Shown: positions 1-11,879 of the stretch, in pieces | Layout: each line of letters starts with the position of its first letter | Position numbering within the stretch: the stretch's first letter is position 1 | Origin: Tubiluchus corallicola | Taxonomy: Eukaryota > Priapulida > Priapulimorpha > Priapulimorphida > Tubiluchidae | NCBI GenBank assembly: GCA_030141605.1 | Contig: JAQGDQ010000292.1 | Coordinates: 230,263-294,262 of the forward strand | Reading direction: 5' to 3' | DNA: 64,000 nucleotides | Program-made: the position numbers and the translations under genes | Notes under the pieces: generated by a model | What the model was told of the DNA's origin: nothing | What the model saw: the letters and a program-made list of their open reading frames with translations, nothing else | The model's database searches: none

Positions 1-921
1 GATGTACCCTGGATTTTAATGCGCAATTTACAGTTCGTTGAATAATATCCAGATTTATAGTTATCTCGATGTTATGAAACTATGTTATGTTTAAAGCCGC
101 GGCAGATCTGCATTGGTGGTACACTGGCCCAGACTGTATTGCTCCTAGACTATAACAATGCATCTATAATAAGTATTTAACAAGCAAAACCAAGAAATTG
201 TACTAACTTCCATAATGTGCATGATCCGATCCAAGTCCACCGTGTTTGGAATCAGTAAAATCAAGTTCAACGCTGCTGACACTACTTAGAGAAAATCGAC
301 CAGGCTTGATCGTTGGTGAACTCATTGTTATTTAATCAATAACATTATTGATGATCTAAAAAATAACCACATCCATTTCACAAAGTTTGGTGGTCAGCGT
401 ACGCAACTTTCTGCTGGAAATTTTGCAACTACGTGTCCACTCTCCACTGAGAACTTAACCCGCTGGGTCAGTGATAACGGGCGTACGTGTAGACAGCAGT
501 GAACACAGTTCGCGCTACGCAGTTAAAACTTGTTCGAATTTCATTTCCTGTGTTACTGATTCTACGCAATCTAGGGATATTACAGCAGGTCATGGGCGTT
601 ACACACATTCATCACTGCAGTAATAGATAGTATTGCGCAAGTTTTCTTACTTAAAAAAGCTGTGGTTTAAACAAAAACAATGAAACTTTCTAATCAATCA
701 GAAAGGGCCGCAGTAACCAAGAATAAATATTGAAAATGCAAATTTCCATTGCACTATATGAATACATTATGTATGAATACAGTGTAATTATGTAATAATA
801 TAATTATGATATGTTGTAATTTGCTATATTACAAAATAATATACAAGTTCAAACATTGCTTAATGTAAAATCTGTATTAAAGGACGTCTAAATGCAGTAA
901 ATTACGCGTCAGAACATTTCT
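1..921. other. Left edge, no gene seen
   Basis: AT-rich sequence with frequent stops in all frames. I see no exon with a family signature, no RNA gene and no clear repeat. Confidence 0.5.
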
Positions 922-957
922 TCAGAGCAGTTTCCTATGCAGAAGGGTGTGCAGACA

Positions 958-1170
958 TTTGGGTACAAGATGCTTTACCACAAAACTTTTGGACACACAA
1001 GTCATTTGGACATATAGCGTATTTGGATACATAGGTAATTTGAACCACAGATTCCTTTGGACACAGGCTATTTGGACACATAGGGAATTTGGACACAATA
1101 TGATTTGTACAAATAGGACGTTTTGCACAAGATGGGGCATTTCTAATATGAGGGATTTAGACACGTGTAG
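958..1170. repeat. Degenerate ~17-bp minisatellite
   Basis: About 13 imperfect copies of a 16-18 bp unit close to ATTTGGACACATAGGG stand head to tail. Units differ by substitutions and 1-2 bp indels. The near-threefold drift of the period creates short ORFs on both strands that are repeat translations, not genes. No internal transposon structure is visible. Confidence 0.75.
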
Positions 1171-1548
1171 CTTATCAATCACTATTCAACAATGACGACG
1201 CTTAATAATTTGATAAGAAAGCATTGAAGATTTATTCACAGAAGCTATTTACTCTGTAACAAAGTCAAAATAACATAACTTCTAAAAGAGTGCAAACTCT
1301 ACAAGAAATGCCGCTCAAATTCACAAAAAAGTAGCCAAGCATATTGCTTTCAGGGAATCTGTGATTGCAGATACAGCATGCGGTGTTGGTAACTATGGAG
1401 ATAATGCTGTTCAAAATTAATTCGTATCTGTGGTTAGTCAAGTAAAATTATTCATCACATGCCAAACAATATCTGCTAAAATGTTTTTGTTGCCCATTTT
1501 AATGATCTGTAGTTATGGAGCCCCTAAAGAGACACAAGAAAAAAATTT

Positions 1549-1615
1549 AGTCATTCCCTCCGAGTTACTAAGTCGTTCCCCCAAGTTATTAAGACATTAC
1601 CCCGAGTTAGTAACA
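1549..1615. repeat. Three-copy 21-bp tandem repeat
   Basis: Three successive units of about 21-22 bp share the pattern cattccccc-gagttactaag with substitutions. The short ORF across it shows a matching repeated peptide and is unlikely to be a gene. Confidence 0.6.
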
Positions 1616-2020
1616 GTATTGCATTGTAAATACATATACATTCGTTCATTTGTTTATTGACCATTTCCTCTGCCCAAGAAATTAAGACCGTGACAGTTCA
1701 CTTAAGTAGTAAAGCAACATATATATGTCCAAAGGACCGTTTTGAAAGGTTTGCATACCCTTTGTCTTCTACGGAGGTGATATTGGTTGATGGTATCGTC
1801 TTCAAATTTTCCACTAAAAGCATTTATATTTAAATGACCATTTTTGACCAAGGTTACTGCCCTCTACTTATCATACACTTACATGTTTCGTCTATCGAAC
1901 ATCCCAATATTTCCTTTACTATATACACTAAATATTATTTGGAGAACAGCAAGTTAATGTGTCAGTGTTAATATTAGGTGCTAAGATGTTTGAGTTATTT
2001 CTACACGTTGAATATTTAAA

Positions 2021-2145
2021 ATATTTCCAAAATTACAACCTTTTCTATTACTACTAGGTCGAGTAGCAAAAGTAGTATAAAAATTTCCAAAATTACAACC
2101 TCTTACATCTACTACTACTAGGCGTAGTGGAAATAGTATAATAAA
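2021..2145. repeat. Two-copy 60-bp tandem duplication
   Basis: The block starting aaaattacaacct is repeated with a 60-bp offset (ending at 2040 and at 2100). Both copies continue into a tactactaggYGTAG-like segment and a tagtataa run. The copies have diverged by substitutions and small indels. No coding role is seen. Confidence 0.65.
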
Positions 2146-2659
2146 AAATTTGCAATTTTTACATGTAAGCTTGCTGAGAACTGCACACATTTGCTAGAGT
2201 ATACAATGCTAGGACATTCGGCAGGGAGTCCATGAACAGATTTTCATTTTTTCCACACATTTTTGCTTTGTCACCAATCCCTTGGCATGTGTGGCAATTA
2301 ATGGATGTGCTATGGTAGTATAAAAATGGACACAAACTACTTTGATATGACCAGGTTTGGGAGTACTCCAATTCCATAGCAGCTTACTCGTTTCCCTTAT
2401 GATCTGTTGCTACCAAAGGCGGTTATGCCAGAGTGTTGGTTTCTGTTCTCATGTTCATACCTTGCTGGTTTTGATTATTGCATCACTAAAATCATGTTGC
2501 GCTGAGTGCTCCTCATTCCGGTAGTATCGTAATCTGTTTACCGTTAGTTCTGAATGTGCGGCTGCAATATTATTGATGAGCTTATCGGTCCCTTTTTTCA
2601 ATGAGTGCATAATATCATACAACAAGGATGATGAAAACTTTTGGCAAAATTTTTTATGC

Positions 2660-3265
2660 TTTTATAACTTCAAATACAAGTGTTCCAATATCAGCCATTT
2701 CCACTGTGTTTGAGTCCTTCAGCATTTCTTAAAGTGCAACCATTTATTGATCAGATTGTTGAATCACCTAGAATCAGATGTTTCAGCTTATCAATCACTT
2801 GTTCTCCGCCTGAAGTGCCAGAACTGCATAGCATCTCGATTTCACTTTTTATTGTGTCGTTTTCTCTCTCTTTCACTACAGCTGATTAAGGTATTTGTTA
2901 CGTCATCTTTTAGGGCTGGTACCTGTTTCGAATTTATTTCCAGAGTAGTACCTTGGAAATTAAAACCTCTTTTAATAGCTGCAGCACTTGACAGAGGTAA
3001 TTTAATTTCTCCAATATCGTTTGGCATCTGACGGCATGCTGCCAGGGCATACCCAGCAACTTCTTGTAGCAATGTTACCAGTAATGTCAACACACAAGCA
3101 ATGGCACCATCGCCCACATTTACAGCACTCAATCATCTTAACTCTCTCTCCATTTCTACCTGATGAACAGGTTTCTAAACAACAATTTTCCCATGAACGA
3201 ACTTGGCCTGGAAACGGCCTCTCGGGGTTGCAGTCTGTGTGAGACATACCGAGGGTTTTATAGCA
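2660..3265 (-). pseudogene. Decayed PHD-finger ORF, probably retrotransposon-derived
   Basis: On the minus strand one frame encodes a cysteine-rich segment with the PHD-type arrangement MIECCKCGRWCHCLCV followed about 12 residues later by CWVC, ending near 3021. A second frame continues directly with a charged helical stretch (ending ERERKRHNKK), and a third carries SEIEMLCSSGTSGGEQ and a stop, so frameshifts and stops break it. Such PHD fingers followed by a helical region occur in first ORFs of some non-LTR retrotransposons as well as in chromatin proteins. No introns or start codon are convincing. I infer a dead mobile-element ORF; a pseudogene of a cellular PHD protein is the alternative. 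Confidence 0.5.
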
Positions 3266-5722
3266 AATGTTCAGGGCACAGTAGATTCTCTGTTTGAGCA
3301 ATACTTTGATGCAATAAATAGTTCTGTTCTTAGTATTACGCATTTGTCCATACCCCCCCCCCCGGAACCAAACCACAATATACACTATAATACAATATAC
3401 CATTACCCAGAATGGTAGATCTGACTGATTAAGTAACTTAGCTACAAGTACGAGTAACGTGGTCGTCAACTCAAGTTCTTTTACTTAGACTTTGCAGTTA
3501 AGGGCGCAAGTTCTTAAAAACCGGGTGCTCATAGTTATACACAAAAAAGTTAAACAAATATAAAAAATAATTTTATCACACAAAGACTGATACCTTCTTG
3601 GAACAACCTTAAGAAAGCTTTATTCGCACATTTAAAAAAACGTTTGAAGCTGAGATATCAACGATGACGAGCAACACCATCAATAATTAGTGATATTTAA
3701 ATGATACAGTGAATTTATAACCTACTCACGTAACAAGATATGCCAACTGCCAGTTACCTGCACTTAAAAGATATGACTCCCACATTACACTTTCAACAAA
3801 AGATTAAAATAAAGCAATAAAATAACTTCAAAGACGAGCAACTTTACTAAATCTACCAAAAACTGTCAAACCGAAAACAGCGGTAAAATAGCATGGTATT
3901 GTGGGATATACGTTACAAAGGAGCAAAAGGACTATCAACAATTATGTACAATGTCTACAATTCACTACCAGTTTATTTTCCGCATCCAATCTGGTTATAA
4001 ACCATAGATTTAAATGCCACACACGCAATTTTCAGCTAACGCCACCCAGGCACCTACACTAGCTACTGTCAGCTGAATTGAAAATAACTGATTAAATTGT
4101 GCTTCTCTATTTTGAAATGACAGCAGTGCTATAATTGTAGATTTATTTTTTCAAATTAGTGCCAATAGGCAATAAGCACGGCGGCATTAATTTCTCCTAA
4201 AATGTTAACATACAGCATTAATCGTAAACTATATCAAAGTTTACTCTTTAGATCCTGCCCATTGCTAAGATCTAGAAATGTTTTAGAAATACCATGCCAA
4301 AACTGCTGAAACCTACTCTATGTACACTTTTATTGGAGAGTGTACCAACTTTGCCATTTGCGTCTACTAGGCCTAACACACTCCCCTTTCCAAAAACTAC
4401 ATGCAAGTTATACACATAATACCTTCCTTTCAGTCCCTCCTTTTGCTTGTATCTGATTGCTTTCGTCATGCCATTTGCAATATTCCTCTGAATTTGATTA
4501 TCCAAGTCCAGCAAGCCTTGGGGTAGAGAATTTATTTAATTAAGTGGTACATAATGATTAATATAATTTCAGCTATGGTATGCAGAGTACAAAAAAATAA
4601 ATACAATAATAGATCAATTGAACAGAACAATTTATTATGTCAAAAAAATCCTGGATCAGTAGAGCAACTATCATGAATTAGTGTGAAAGCCTCCACGGAT
4701 TGCACAGAAGCAATCTTGAAGGGTATGATCAGAGCAAATTGAACGGAACGGCCTAGAAATTGACCGGCCGCAACACTGCAGAATACAACCGACCTATTCT
4801 GAAAAACAGAGCAAATGCTAGCCGCTCAGCTTAGCATACTCAAGGTGCTTTCTAGTCTTTTGAAGGGTCCTTATGCTTACTGTGAGAAATTACAGAAACT
4901 GTAACTTCAGACACTAACAAGTAGCAACATGCAGAGTTAGCTATAACCTGTAACTGGAGTTTTTAAATGACATTGACATCACCACAAATAATGAAAGCAC
5001 AGGTAAAATATAACACAAACGGGCAAGGCTAGAGATATGTAGGAACTTCTGTTCCTAATGAGTACTAAACCACTGTAACAAACTATATCACACGCCACAA
5101 TTGATGCTGCAAACATAAATAAATATAATAACAAAACAGGGTCACAAACATTGAAGAAGTGGAGGGAGAAAAATCTGGGATCCTTCTGTAATGGCTTCAG
5201 TCTTGTCAAACATAATACTTCTAAGCCTTTTATAGCTCTTTATACTAGGTCTTTCAAGATATTTGTTTTGTTTCTAACTGTATCAACGCTTTAGTCAGGG
5301 GTCTCAAACAGATTTTCCAGATAGAAAATTTTTAATCCAAGTGCCTTAGTTCATATTTCATGCCACATTTAATTCTTATCATGACATTCCAATTCCCTAT
5401 ACCAAAACCTTACTGCATCATATTTGTTTAATAACACACTTTTACCGTTGTATCATCACCTGTATGAATTAGATGATGACAGACACCTTTTTAATTTCAG
5501 TTTTGCTTCTAGCTCCACCGGCAACTCATACCCAATATCGTGTCAGTTTCTGCCAACTCAAAATTTTTGCTAATACATTATCGTTTTAAATATTTTTTAG
5601 TACATTTAGTTCCCTTTATGTTAGGCTGGTACTTGTTAATGGAATGCCAATGCAGTTGGGTTATGGGCCCGTAGTCAAATATAAAAATGCAAATTGAATA
5701 AAGCATTAAAAATCTAAGTTGA
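3266..5722. other. No recognisable gene
   Basis: AT-rich, with a C homopolymer near 3354-3362. An open minus-strand stretch at 4272-4514 (80 aa, RYKQKEGLKGRYYVYNLHVV) has balanced composition and could be an exon or element fragment, but I do not recognise it and no flanking exons join to it. Confidence 0.4.
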
Positions 5723-5730
5723 TTAGACAT

Positions 5731-6876
5731 CAGTGGCGGCTCTTAGCTAGAATTAGTGGAGGTGCTGCTTCAGAAAACTTTTAGCCATTGTTTTAATACT
5801 GTGTAAAATGTTAGAAACATATGTAATTTTAATGCTCTAGTTATATTTGAAGATCAGGTGTTGAACAACCTATTTCCTTAACTGCAACTTTCTCATGGAG
5901 AGACAATTGTGAAAAATTAAACTGTTGTAGTTCACTTACAGTCACAAAACTTATTTCTTGGGGATGCAAGGCGTTCATTATTAAACAATTTATGTTTTAA
6001 ACACACACTGCTAAGTTTAGACTTTATCACAGCCAAGAATACGACGGCACACGGTAAGAATGTCGCAAATGAAACTGTGTTCGGAGACAGTACTTTTCTA
6101 CCTTGCAGCAGATGGTAGCATACAGCATGTTATCTCAGATATGTGCGCATGGCCGCAGGTGCACAACAGTCAAACACCAAGTTGCTTGGGCTGCGAAACA
6201 AACTGTACTTCCCTCACATGCTCTGGTTCCACAGAAGTATAAAAAAAAGAACTAAAGAAAAGAGACTTATTACAGTCAACCTTGGGTATAATGCATTCGC
6301 TTATAAAGGACCACCAACATCGGTCCCGATTTTTCGTAATGTTTTTCCTTATAAAAATCTTTGTATACAAGGTAGTTGGATATAAGGGATGATATCTTCA
6401 GGTCCTGCATAATAGAAACCCAGGTAAATTACCTTGCATATAAAGGACCCTATGATCAAATATTTTCTACATTCTAAAAAGCCTATGCCGAGACTCTGCG
6501 CGGGCCCGACTGTATTCCCTTGGACTAGTAGTAGTCTTCCCTTGGACCTGGTAGTTCCAGGAGCCAATCACAATGTCCCATATAAATTAAGCAGCAGATG
6601 GTGATTGGCCGATGAGCTGATCAACCAGCTTGGCGAAAACTTTCCGGGTAATTTTTTTCCTCTGTGATCGTAGTACAGTGCCATTGTTCAGTTCAAGACG
6701 ATTGGATGTGTTTGCATTAAATCAGTATATTACACACGTTGCGACAAATGGTTGATTGGGCGATATTCTACCGCAGGTGTGATATCCCCTCGGTCTGACT
6801 CAGCTTCGACTATAAGGGACATCGGATATTAGGGACGATTTTTTTCGTTCTGGAGGTGTCCGAGGAGCCGACACTA
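5731..6876 (+). mobile_element. hAT-like MITE, copy A, interrupted by a second element
   Basis: It begins CAGTGGCGGCTC, matching in opposite orientation the terminus of the element at 19024-19630. The two copies align through about 6272, including a shared block near 6060-6245 (TGTGCGCATGGCCGCA-like). The left flank is ttagacat (5723-5730) and gtagacat lies at 6877-6884, a 7 of 8 match that would be an 8-bp target duplication typical of hAT transposons. From 6273 the sequence departs from copy B because a pogo-like element begins. The right end is weakly conserved, so the outer boundary is inferred. No transposase is encoded. Confidence 0.55.
6273..6876 (+). mobile_element. pogo/Tigger-like non-autonomous element nested in copy A
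   Basis: Just after a TA dinucleotide at 6271-6272 the sequence starts CAGTCAACCTTGGGTATAATG, then shows recurring cttataaagga, ggatataaggg and tataagggacatcgg motifs. This is the usual look of pogo/Tigger-type ends. Near the right end, tataagggacatcggatatt answers the left side in inverse form. The exact right end is uncertain because it merges with the presumed hAT terminus. The interior has no transposase ORF; its short ORFs are not conserved-looking. Confidence 0.5.
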
Positions 6877-6884
6877 GTAGACAT

Positions 6885-7694
6885 ACTATAATTCGAATCA
6901 ATATGTGAACTTGCACTATATTATACTATTGTGTCATATACAATTCACTGTTCACTCTATATGTGCACAATAGTGTACTAAATTTTACACCACCTTATAC
7001 TTATACTATGTCTCTTTCCGTACATTAGTTCTTGCTTTGCATCTTTGTACTACAAATATATTTTCACCAGTACTCTACCAACAGTTTTATAGTAAATCAA
7101 ACTTTTATCAAAAAGTTTGGCATAGCAGTACACGTAAATTAAAAGGTCATTTATGTGAAGAATATTACTAATGAGAAAGTAGATTAAAAGATAAAAAATG
7201 CAAAAGAAATCAATCTAATGAAGTCTAATAAAAGAGCTCTAAATTTTAATCACAATTCACAACAGTTTTTATTTTACATCTGTTAAATTATTCCATGATC
7301 AATGAAAGTCATGAGTTCTGTATCATGCATGAAAGCTATACCAGTATAATTGCTGTCCAAAGCAAATATAGACTGTCTGGCATTTATGACTAAATTGTAA
7401 CTTAAATAATAAATTTTGCAGTTGTACAAATTTAGCATGGTTCTATGTGAATGCACAAGTTGCTGCAAAATAAGCCTATAATTCTGTCTTGCAACATAAC
7501 TAGAAAGCAGCTAATTATTACAATAAAACTATCAGCACAAGCTAACACACCATTGATTTTATATGCTCAACAGAAGTAATTATAAAGTCTATAAAACAAT
7601 ATTTAAAAAAACAGAAACAAAAACAGCTTTACTGATACACAGACACTGTATAAATTATGCAACAGTTTGCATATTATATTCGATAGGTCAGCAG
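6885..7694. other. 3' flank of COPS7
   Basis: AT-rich, no exon seen. A minus-strand AATAAA (7268-7273) lies about 420 bp beyond the COPS7 stop and is a candidate polyadenylation signal. Confidence 0.35.
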
Positions 7695-8504
7695 TCAAGA
7701 AGAGGATTTCCAAAACTTGCCACTTCCTCGCAAACCCTTTGCCTTTGAAACCTTTTTGGTTGGCTTCTCTTGTTGGCTCACTGAAGGTTGAGCACTGTCA
7801 ACCACCATGGTTTCTTCATACTCTTGTGCCTGCGCTTTTAGCGTCTTCTTTATATTAGCCACTTCTGTTTCTATTTTTACGCGCGTGTTGCTGTAATGTT
7901 CTTTCTGCATGTTAGCTTTCTTCACCTGAGCTTCAATATTTGCAAGTGTTATTTCAGATGCATCACACCACTCTTGAAGAATGTTGATGATAGAAGGCAA
8001 AACTTCAGGACGCACATCTCTGCCAATTGTGTAGTCGACTTCCAAATGTTGATTTTTTAAATCAAGTTTGCCATGAATAATATCTGCATATATAGCTTCT
8101 ATAATTAGGTCTTCCAGTTCTCTAACGTTACCAATATCCAGTTCTTCCAAGAGTGCAGTATATGGGATGTACTTAGACTTGTTAGCTAAGGACACTACAG
8201 TAAGATGCTTCAACTTTTTAATCTGTACAGGTGTTAGTTCAGGAAGGTTTCCCTTTTGTTCTTTATATTCACCATAAGTACCAAATGAGAATAAACAGAG
8301 TAGCTGAAGGTAACCTTTATGAAGATGTACATCACTTTCACCTAATTCCTGAATATTTGGCATATCAAGAAGTTCTCCAAAAACATACACACCAGGAGCA
8401 TCCAGCACTTGTTTTATCAATTCCACAGCTGCAGCTCCTTTAGCAGACTTCGCAAGCAGCACAAATTGCTCAAGCACGTGAGTCATTGATTTTTCCATGA
8501 CCAT
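7695..8504 (-). CDS. COPS7: COP9 signalosome complex subunit 7 (CSN7)
   Basis: A single uninterrupted ORF of 269 aa, close to the usual 260-275 aa of animal COPS7A/B. The N-terminal two thirds form the helical bundle and PCI domain: LEQFVLLAKSAKGAAAVELI, then LLCLFSFGTYGEYKEQKGNL, then LTPVQIKKLKHLTVVSLA (start of the winged helix) and LEELDIGNVRELEDLIIEAI with YADIIHGKLDLKNQ. The C-terminal third is a coiled coil (IEAQVKKANMQKEHYSNTRV) followed by a lysine/serine-rich tail. CSN7 is a structural PCI subunit of the COP9 signalosome, which removes NEDD8 from cullins in nucleus and cytoplasm. The first ATG of the frame gives a normal length, so I keep it. The absence of introns contrasts with every other gene here and could mean a retrocopy, although the frame is intact. 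Confidence 0.93.
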   Translation of the reverse strand: MVMEKSMTHVLEQFVLLAKSAKGAAAVELIKQVLDAPGVYVFGELLDMPNIQELGESDVHLHKGYLQLLCLFSFGTYGEYKEQKGNLPELTPVQIKKLKHLTVVSLANKSKYIPYTALLEELDIGNVRELEDLIIEAIYADIIHGKLDLKNQHLEVDYTIGRDVRPEVLPSIINILQEWCDASEITLANIEAQVKKANMQKEHYSNTRVKIETEVANIKKTLKAQAQEYEETMVVDSAQPSVSQQEKPTKKVSKAKGLRGSGKFWKSSS

Positions 8505-8585
8505 CAGAAAACGTCAATTTTCAGTGTGCGAAAATATCGTAGGAACTAGCTTAATGACGAAAAATGCTACAAAAATAAAAAAAAT

Positions 8586-9190
8586 GTCAGTTGCTCACAA
8601 CTCTATATTATATTTCATAAAGCCTGTTCAAAGGTACAATAGTGTACAATTAGCGATAACAAAACGAACAAGTTAAATGCTACGTCATTATTAAAAAAAA
8701 TTGTAAATAAATATTGGAATCTTGATCAGAACCTAAATGAGGTGGTCACTTTCTTTTGGCTAATTTGGCTTCAAATTGCTAATCAATTACTGACCTGTTC
8801 CTCCATACCAAAATGCTGAAAGTTTGATTATAACAGTTAAGATATTTATCAATTACTATCAGAGCTTACAAGTTGCGATCAGCCAAAAAGTGAAATTCCA
8901 GCAATATTGTCAGTTGGTCACAGCTCCATGTTATGTTCCACAAGAATTATTCAAAGCTACATTAGTGTACAGTTAATGATAACAGAATAAGCAAGTAATT
9001 AAATTTTTAAAAACAAAAGTACTAGAAAATAAAAAAATACTTAAATATTAAAGCTGGAACAAAACTTGAGGTCACTTTATTCTGAGTAAGTTTGTCTTCA
9101 AAAAGTTAATCGATTACTGGTCTGTTCTGCCATTTCACAATGTTTATTTTTTATTCTGTTAATGCTAATCAATATCTTACCCTTTAGACT
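8586..9190. repeat. Diverged 323-bp direct tandem duplication
   Basis: Sequence from gtcagttgctcacaactc (8586) is repeated from gtcagttggtcacagctc (8909). The landmarks follow in the same order in both copies: a tagtgtacaRtta block, gataacaRaa, a gaggtggtcactttctt/gaggtcactttattct block and a run ending near aatcaat-tatcta. Similarity is clear but decayed. It begins about 80 bp upstream of the COPS7 start codon, so one copy is next to the promoter region. Confidence 0.65.
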
Positions 9191-11156
9191 GACTCAAAGA
9201 ACTATAGAATTGAATAATTACATGTGCACACTTTAATACTGTGGCACAAAGACAGAAGGATATAGTTCATCTATTCATAATTAGAGCACATTATATAGAG
9301 TAAGGCTAGGAAATCCATAATTCATTTTAACAGTATTTACAGATACAAAAAGCTGAAAATATGTGAGATTGGAAGATTTTTGAATGACTATATGACTTAA
9401 GTGTCAAATGCAAGTCTTATACACAATGTGAGACTTGATAGACCTAGTAATATCTTTAAATGATGTATCTAGATGAGCAGTTTAAGTAAACCAACATAAA
9501 TAAACTAACCATTTAATTTTTTGAGTTTAAACTTTTAACTTTAAGATGACCCCAATTTGTTGCACAATCGTTGCTAGTCTTCAGACTAGTCTTCATGCTC
9601 TACATATGGGCAGCATTTAGTTCGTATATAGCTGCTTAGAATTTCAGGGATATCGTGGCAGAATCGTACAAGCTTAATTTCATTGTTTAAACATTGGGCC
9701 TGCAGTTCAAATTTTTCGCGATATGATTAATCCCTTCTTATTAAATAGAGATTAGTATTAATTGAATAACTGCCCAATACTAGACCTAATTTGGCTCCTG
9801 CTCAATGGGCAAAAAATACTGTAACAAAGTAATTTACGGTAAATGGTTATTAATTACATTAGTTTCTATTTTTATTTAGCTACAACACACGTGCTAACTT
9901 TTTCTTATTTTTTATAAGGTTAAATTAAGTCCATGGTGTTGCCAATTCCACTGAATCGTAAAATTTGTAATGAAGACTCAGAAATTAATTGCTTCAATTC
10001 AATCTCACTATAAAATTTCATTGTTCATTTTTCTTAAACAGCATGTGTCCCTTGCCTAGACCATAATACACATTATCATTTTTTGTGAAAGATGATAGAG
10101 AAATTTGGGATCAACACTTTAAATTATATATGGCCATCATATCTTTAAATAGAAGTTTCCTAAAGTAAAAAGACTTCTATGAAATGTGCCGATCTGTTTT
10201 TCTTGAGTAATCGTTAAACCCCAAGTTTCGCTGTTGTACATAAATATGCGGGAAACATTAGCATTAAATAATCGACGTCTTACGTTAAGACTTAATTTCT
10301 TGTTAGTTAATACATTCTTGTGCTTAATCCAAACAGAAGAGTAAGGTCATTTTTAATAGGCGACATCTTCAGCCAAGCCCATTGAAATTTCTGTGTGCGA
10401 TTTTCGCGATCTTTCACGACTCACTTACTATTTTGTCACACGGTAAAGCTAGTGGTGAATCTGGCACAAATCAGAAAAGGGTAACTCTTGTAAAAATAAA
10501 CAACACGAAACAATAATAGCTATAAAGCATTAGAGGAGACGTTATATGTTTTTCTGAATCCATTAGCCAATCCTATAAACAATTCTGTTTTCCCAAAAAA
10601 TTCAATAGAATCAATGTGTGTATTTTTTAACAGTAACGTATTACTATTTAAATCAAATGGGTTTAACTACAAGAGCATGAGTATTCAAAAGCTAGGGAAG
10701 AACATAATGCAAGCAACTAGTTAAATATTGGTAAAGTCAGCTATTAATGTTATTAAATTTAACTAAAATTTAAGGGCTCTATGCACCTTACAGCATAAAA
10801 ACTATGTTGACGAAGTCAGGCATTGCGTGTACTTGAAACACAACCTAGAGTACAAATTTGCACATGCTAGAAAGCCACCAAATTTACAGATGAAACTCGT
10901 TATAGATAATGTTAAATTTAAATAAATTAAAAGGTTCACATAACGCAGAGACTATCAATGATTAATGGCACGTCGAGCTGCGAGCACAATTCACGTGGTA
11001 ACAAGCGAACAGATTTACGAATATAGTTAACCATGGGTATTGTTAAAATTATGCCAACTTATACGGTTAAACGATTAAGTCCACTTAATAGTATATGACT
11101 GTGCTGGCAAAATCAGGCATTACTAGTACATGTCAAGCATAAGCTGCACAACAGAT
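9191..11156. other. Intergenic, no gene seen
   Basis: AT-rich sequence without coding signatures. A weak similarity (gtcaggcattg / atcaggcatta, near 10815 and 11110) hints at another old duplication, but it is too short to define. Confidence 0.4.
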
Positions 11157-11197
11157 AGATAGTTAGTTAGATGGATGGATGGATGGATGGATGGATG

Positions 11198-11235
<38 letters not shown>
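11157..11235. repeat. Compound microsatellite (GATG)n-(GA)n
   Basis: A tagt/tagatgga run passes into about eight GATG units and then an uninterrupted GA tract of roughly 30 bp. Confidence 0.9.
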
Positions 11236-11593
11236 TTTATGTTTTTGCACTGTACGCATTGCATTGTGTATTGCAATGTATATTTTGAACGAACTATTTC
11301 GCATTTTCTACTAATATAATAATTTTTAATTCACAACTCATGTTGTTTCTTTCGCAGTTCTCTAACTTGAGTGAATTTGAGGAAGTATGTTTCCAGAATA
11401 TGAGGGCTAAGTACAGAAGCAACTAAGCTGAAGCACACGTGCAGAAAAGCACTCAATGTTTTTTTAAACAAGGCACAAGAAAGTGTAGTAATTGTAATTG
11501 TAAAATAAGACACTATAATTATAAATATTTAAGTGAAGAAGATTAGAAAGAAAACTGGCAAAAGAATCACACAAAATGAATCAGATGTACTCT

Positions 11594-11842
11594 TTAAACT
11601 ATTTTTACGGGGCCACATATTTTGCTATTAAATGAAAAATATTTTTTGGATGTGGTTTGAAGGGACTGATTAAGTGGTATATGACTAGGGAGGTTGTTCC
11701 ACAACTTGACCCCATTATATTGCAAACTGTTGAGGCCATGTTGGGTATTAAAGCTTGGCTGAAAGAACTGTCCTTCTTTTGAGGACCTCCTGTAATAAGA
11801 ATGAATATTATATATTTTAATGGATAGTTTTAATAGCAGCAA
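11594..11842 (-). pseudogene. LINE reverse-transcriptase C-terminus, fragment
   Basis: The minus-strand frame reads IHSYYRRSSKEGQFFQPSFN, then GLNSLQYNGVKLWNNLPSHI, then SLQTTSKKYF. This order (H-S-Y-x-x-R, a basic stretch, G-x-K-x-W-N-x-L-P, then a K-rich helix) is the familiar C-terminal tail of LINE ORF2 proteins of the CR1/Jockey/L2 group. Only the last ~80 residues remain; the reverse transcriptase core is absent. It is a 5'-truncated dead copy. Confidence 0.75.
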
Positions 11843-11845
11843 TCT

Positions 11846-11873
11846 TATTTTATTTTATTTTATTTTATTTTAA
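11846..11873. repeat. (TTTTA)n short tandem repeat
   Basis: Five to six uninterrupted units of ATTTT adjoin the 5' side of the LINE fragment. Confidence 0.85.
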
Positions 11874-11879
11874 GGAATT

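Noticed and set aside
922..1195. Two overlapping ORFs of 82-86 aa
   Set aside because: Both follow the 17-bp minisatellite and show repeat-derived peptides.
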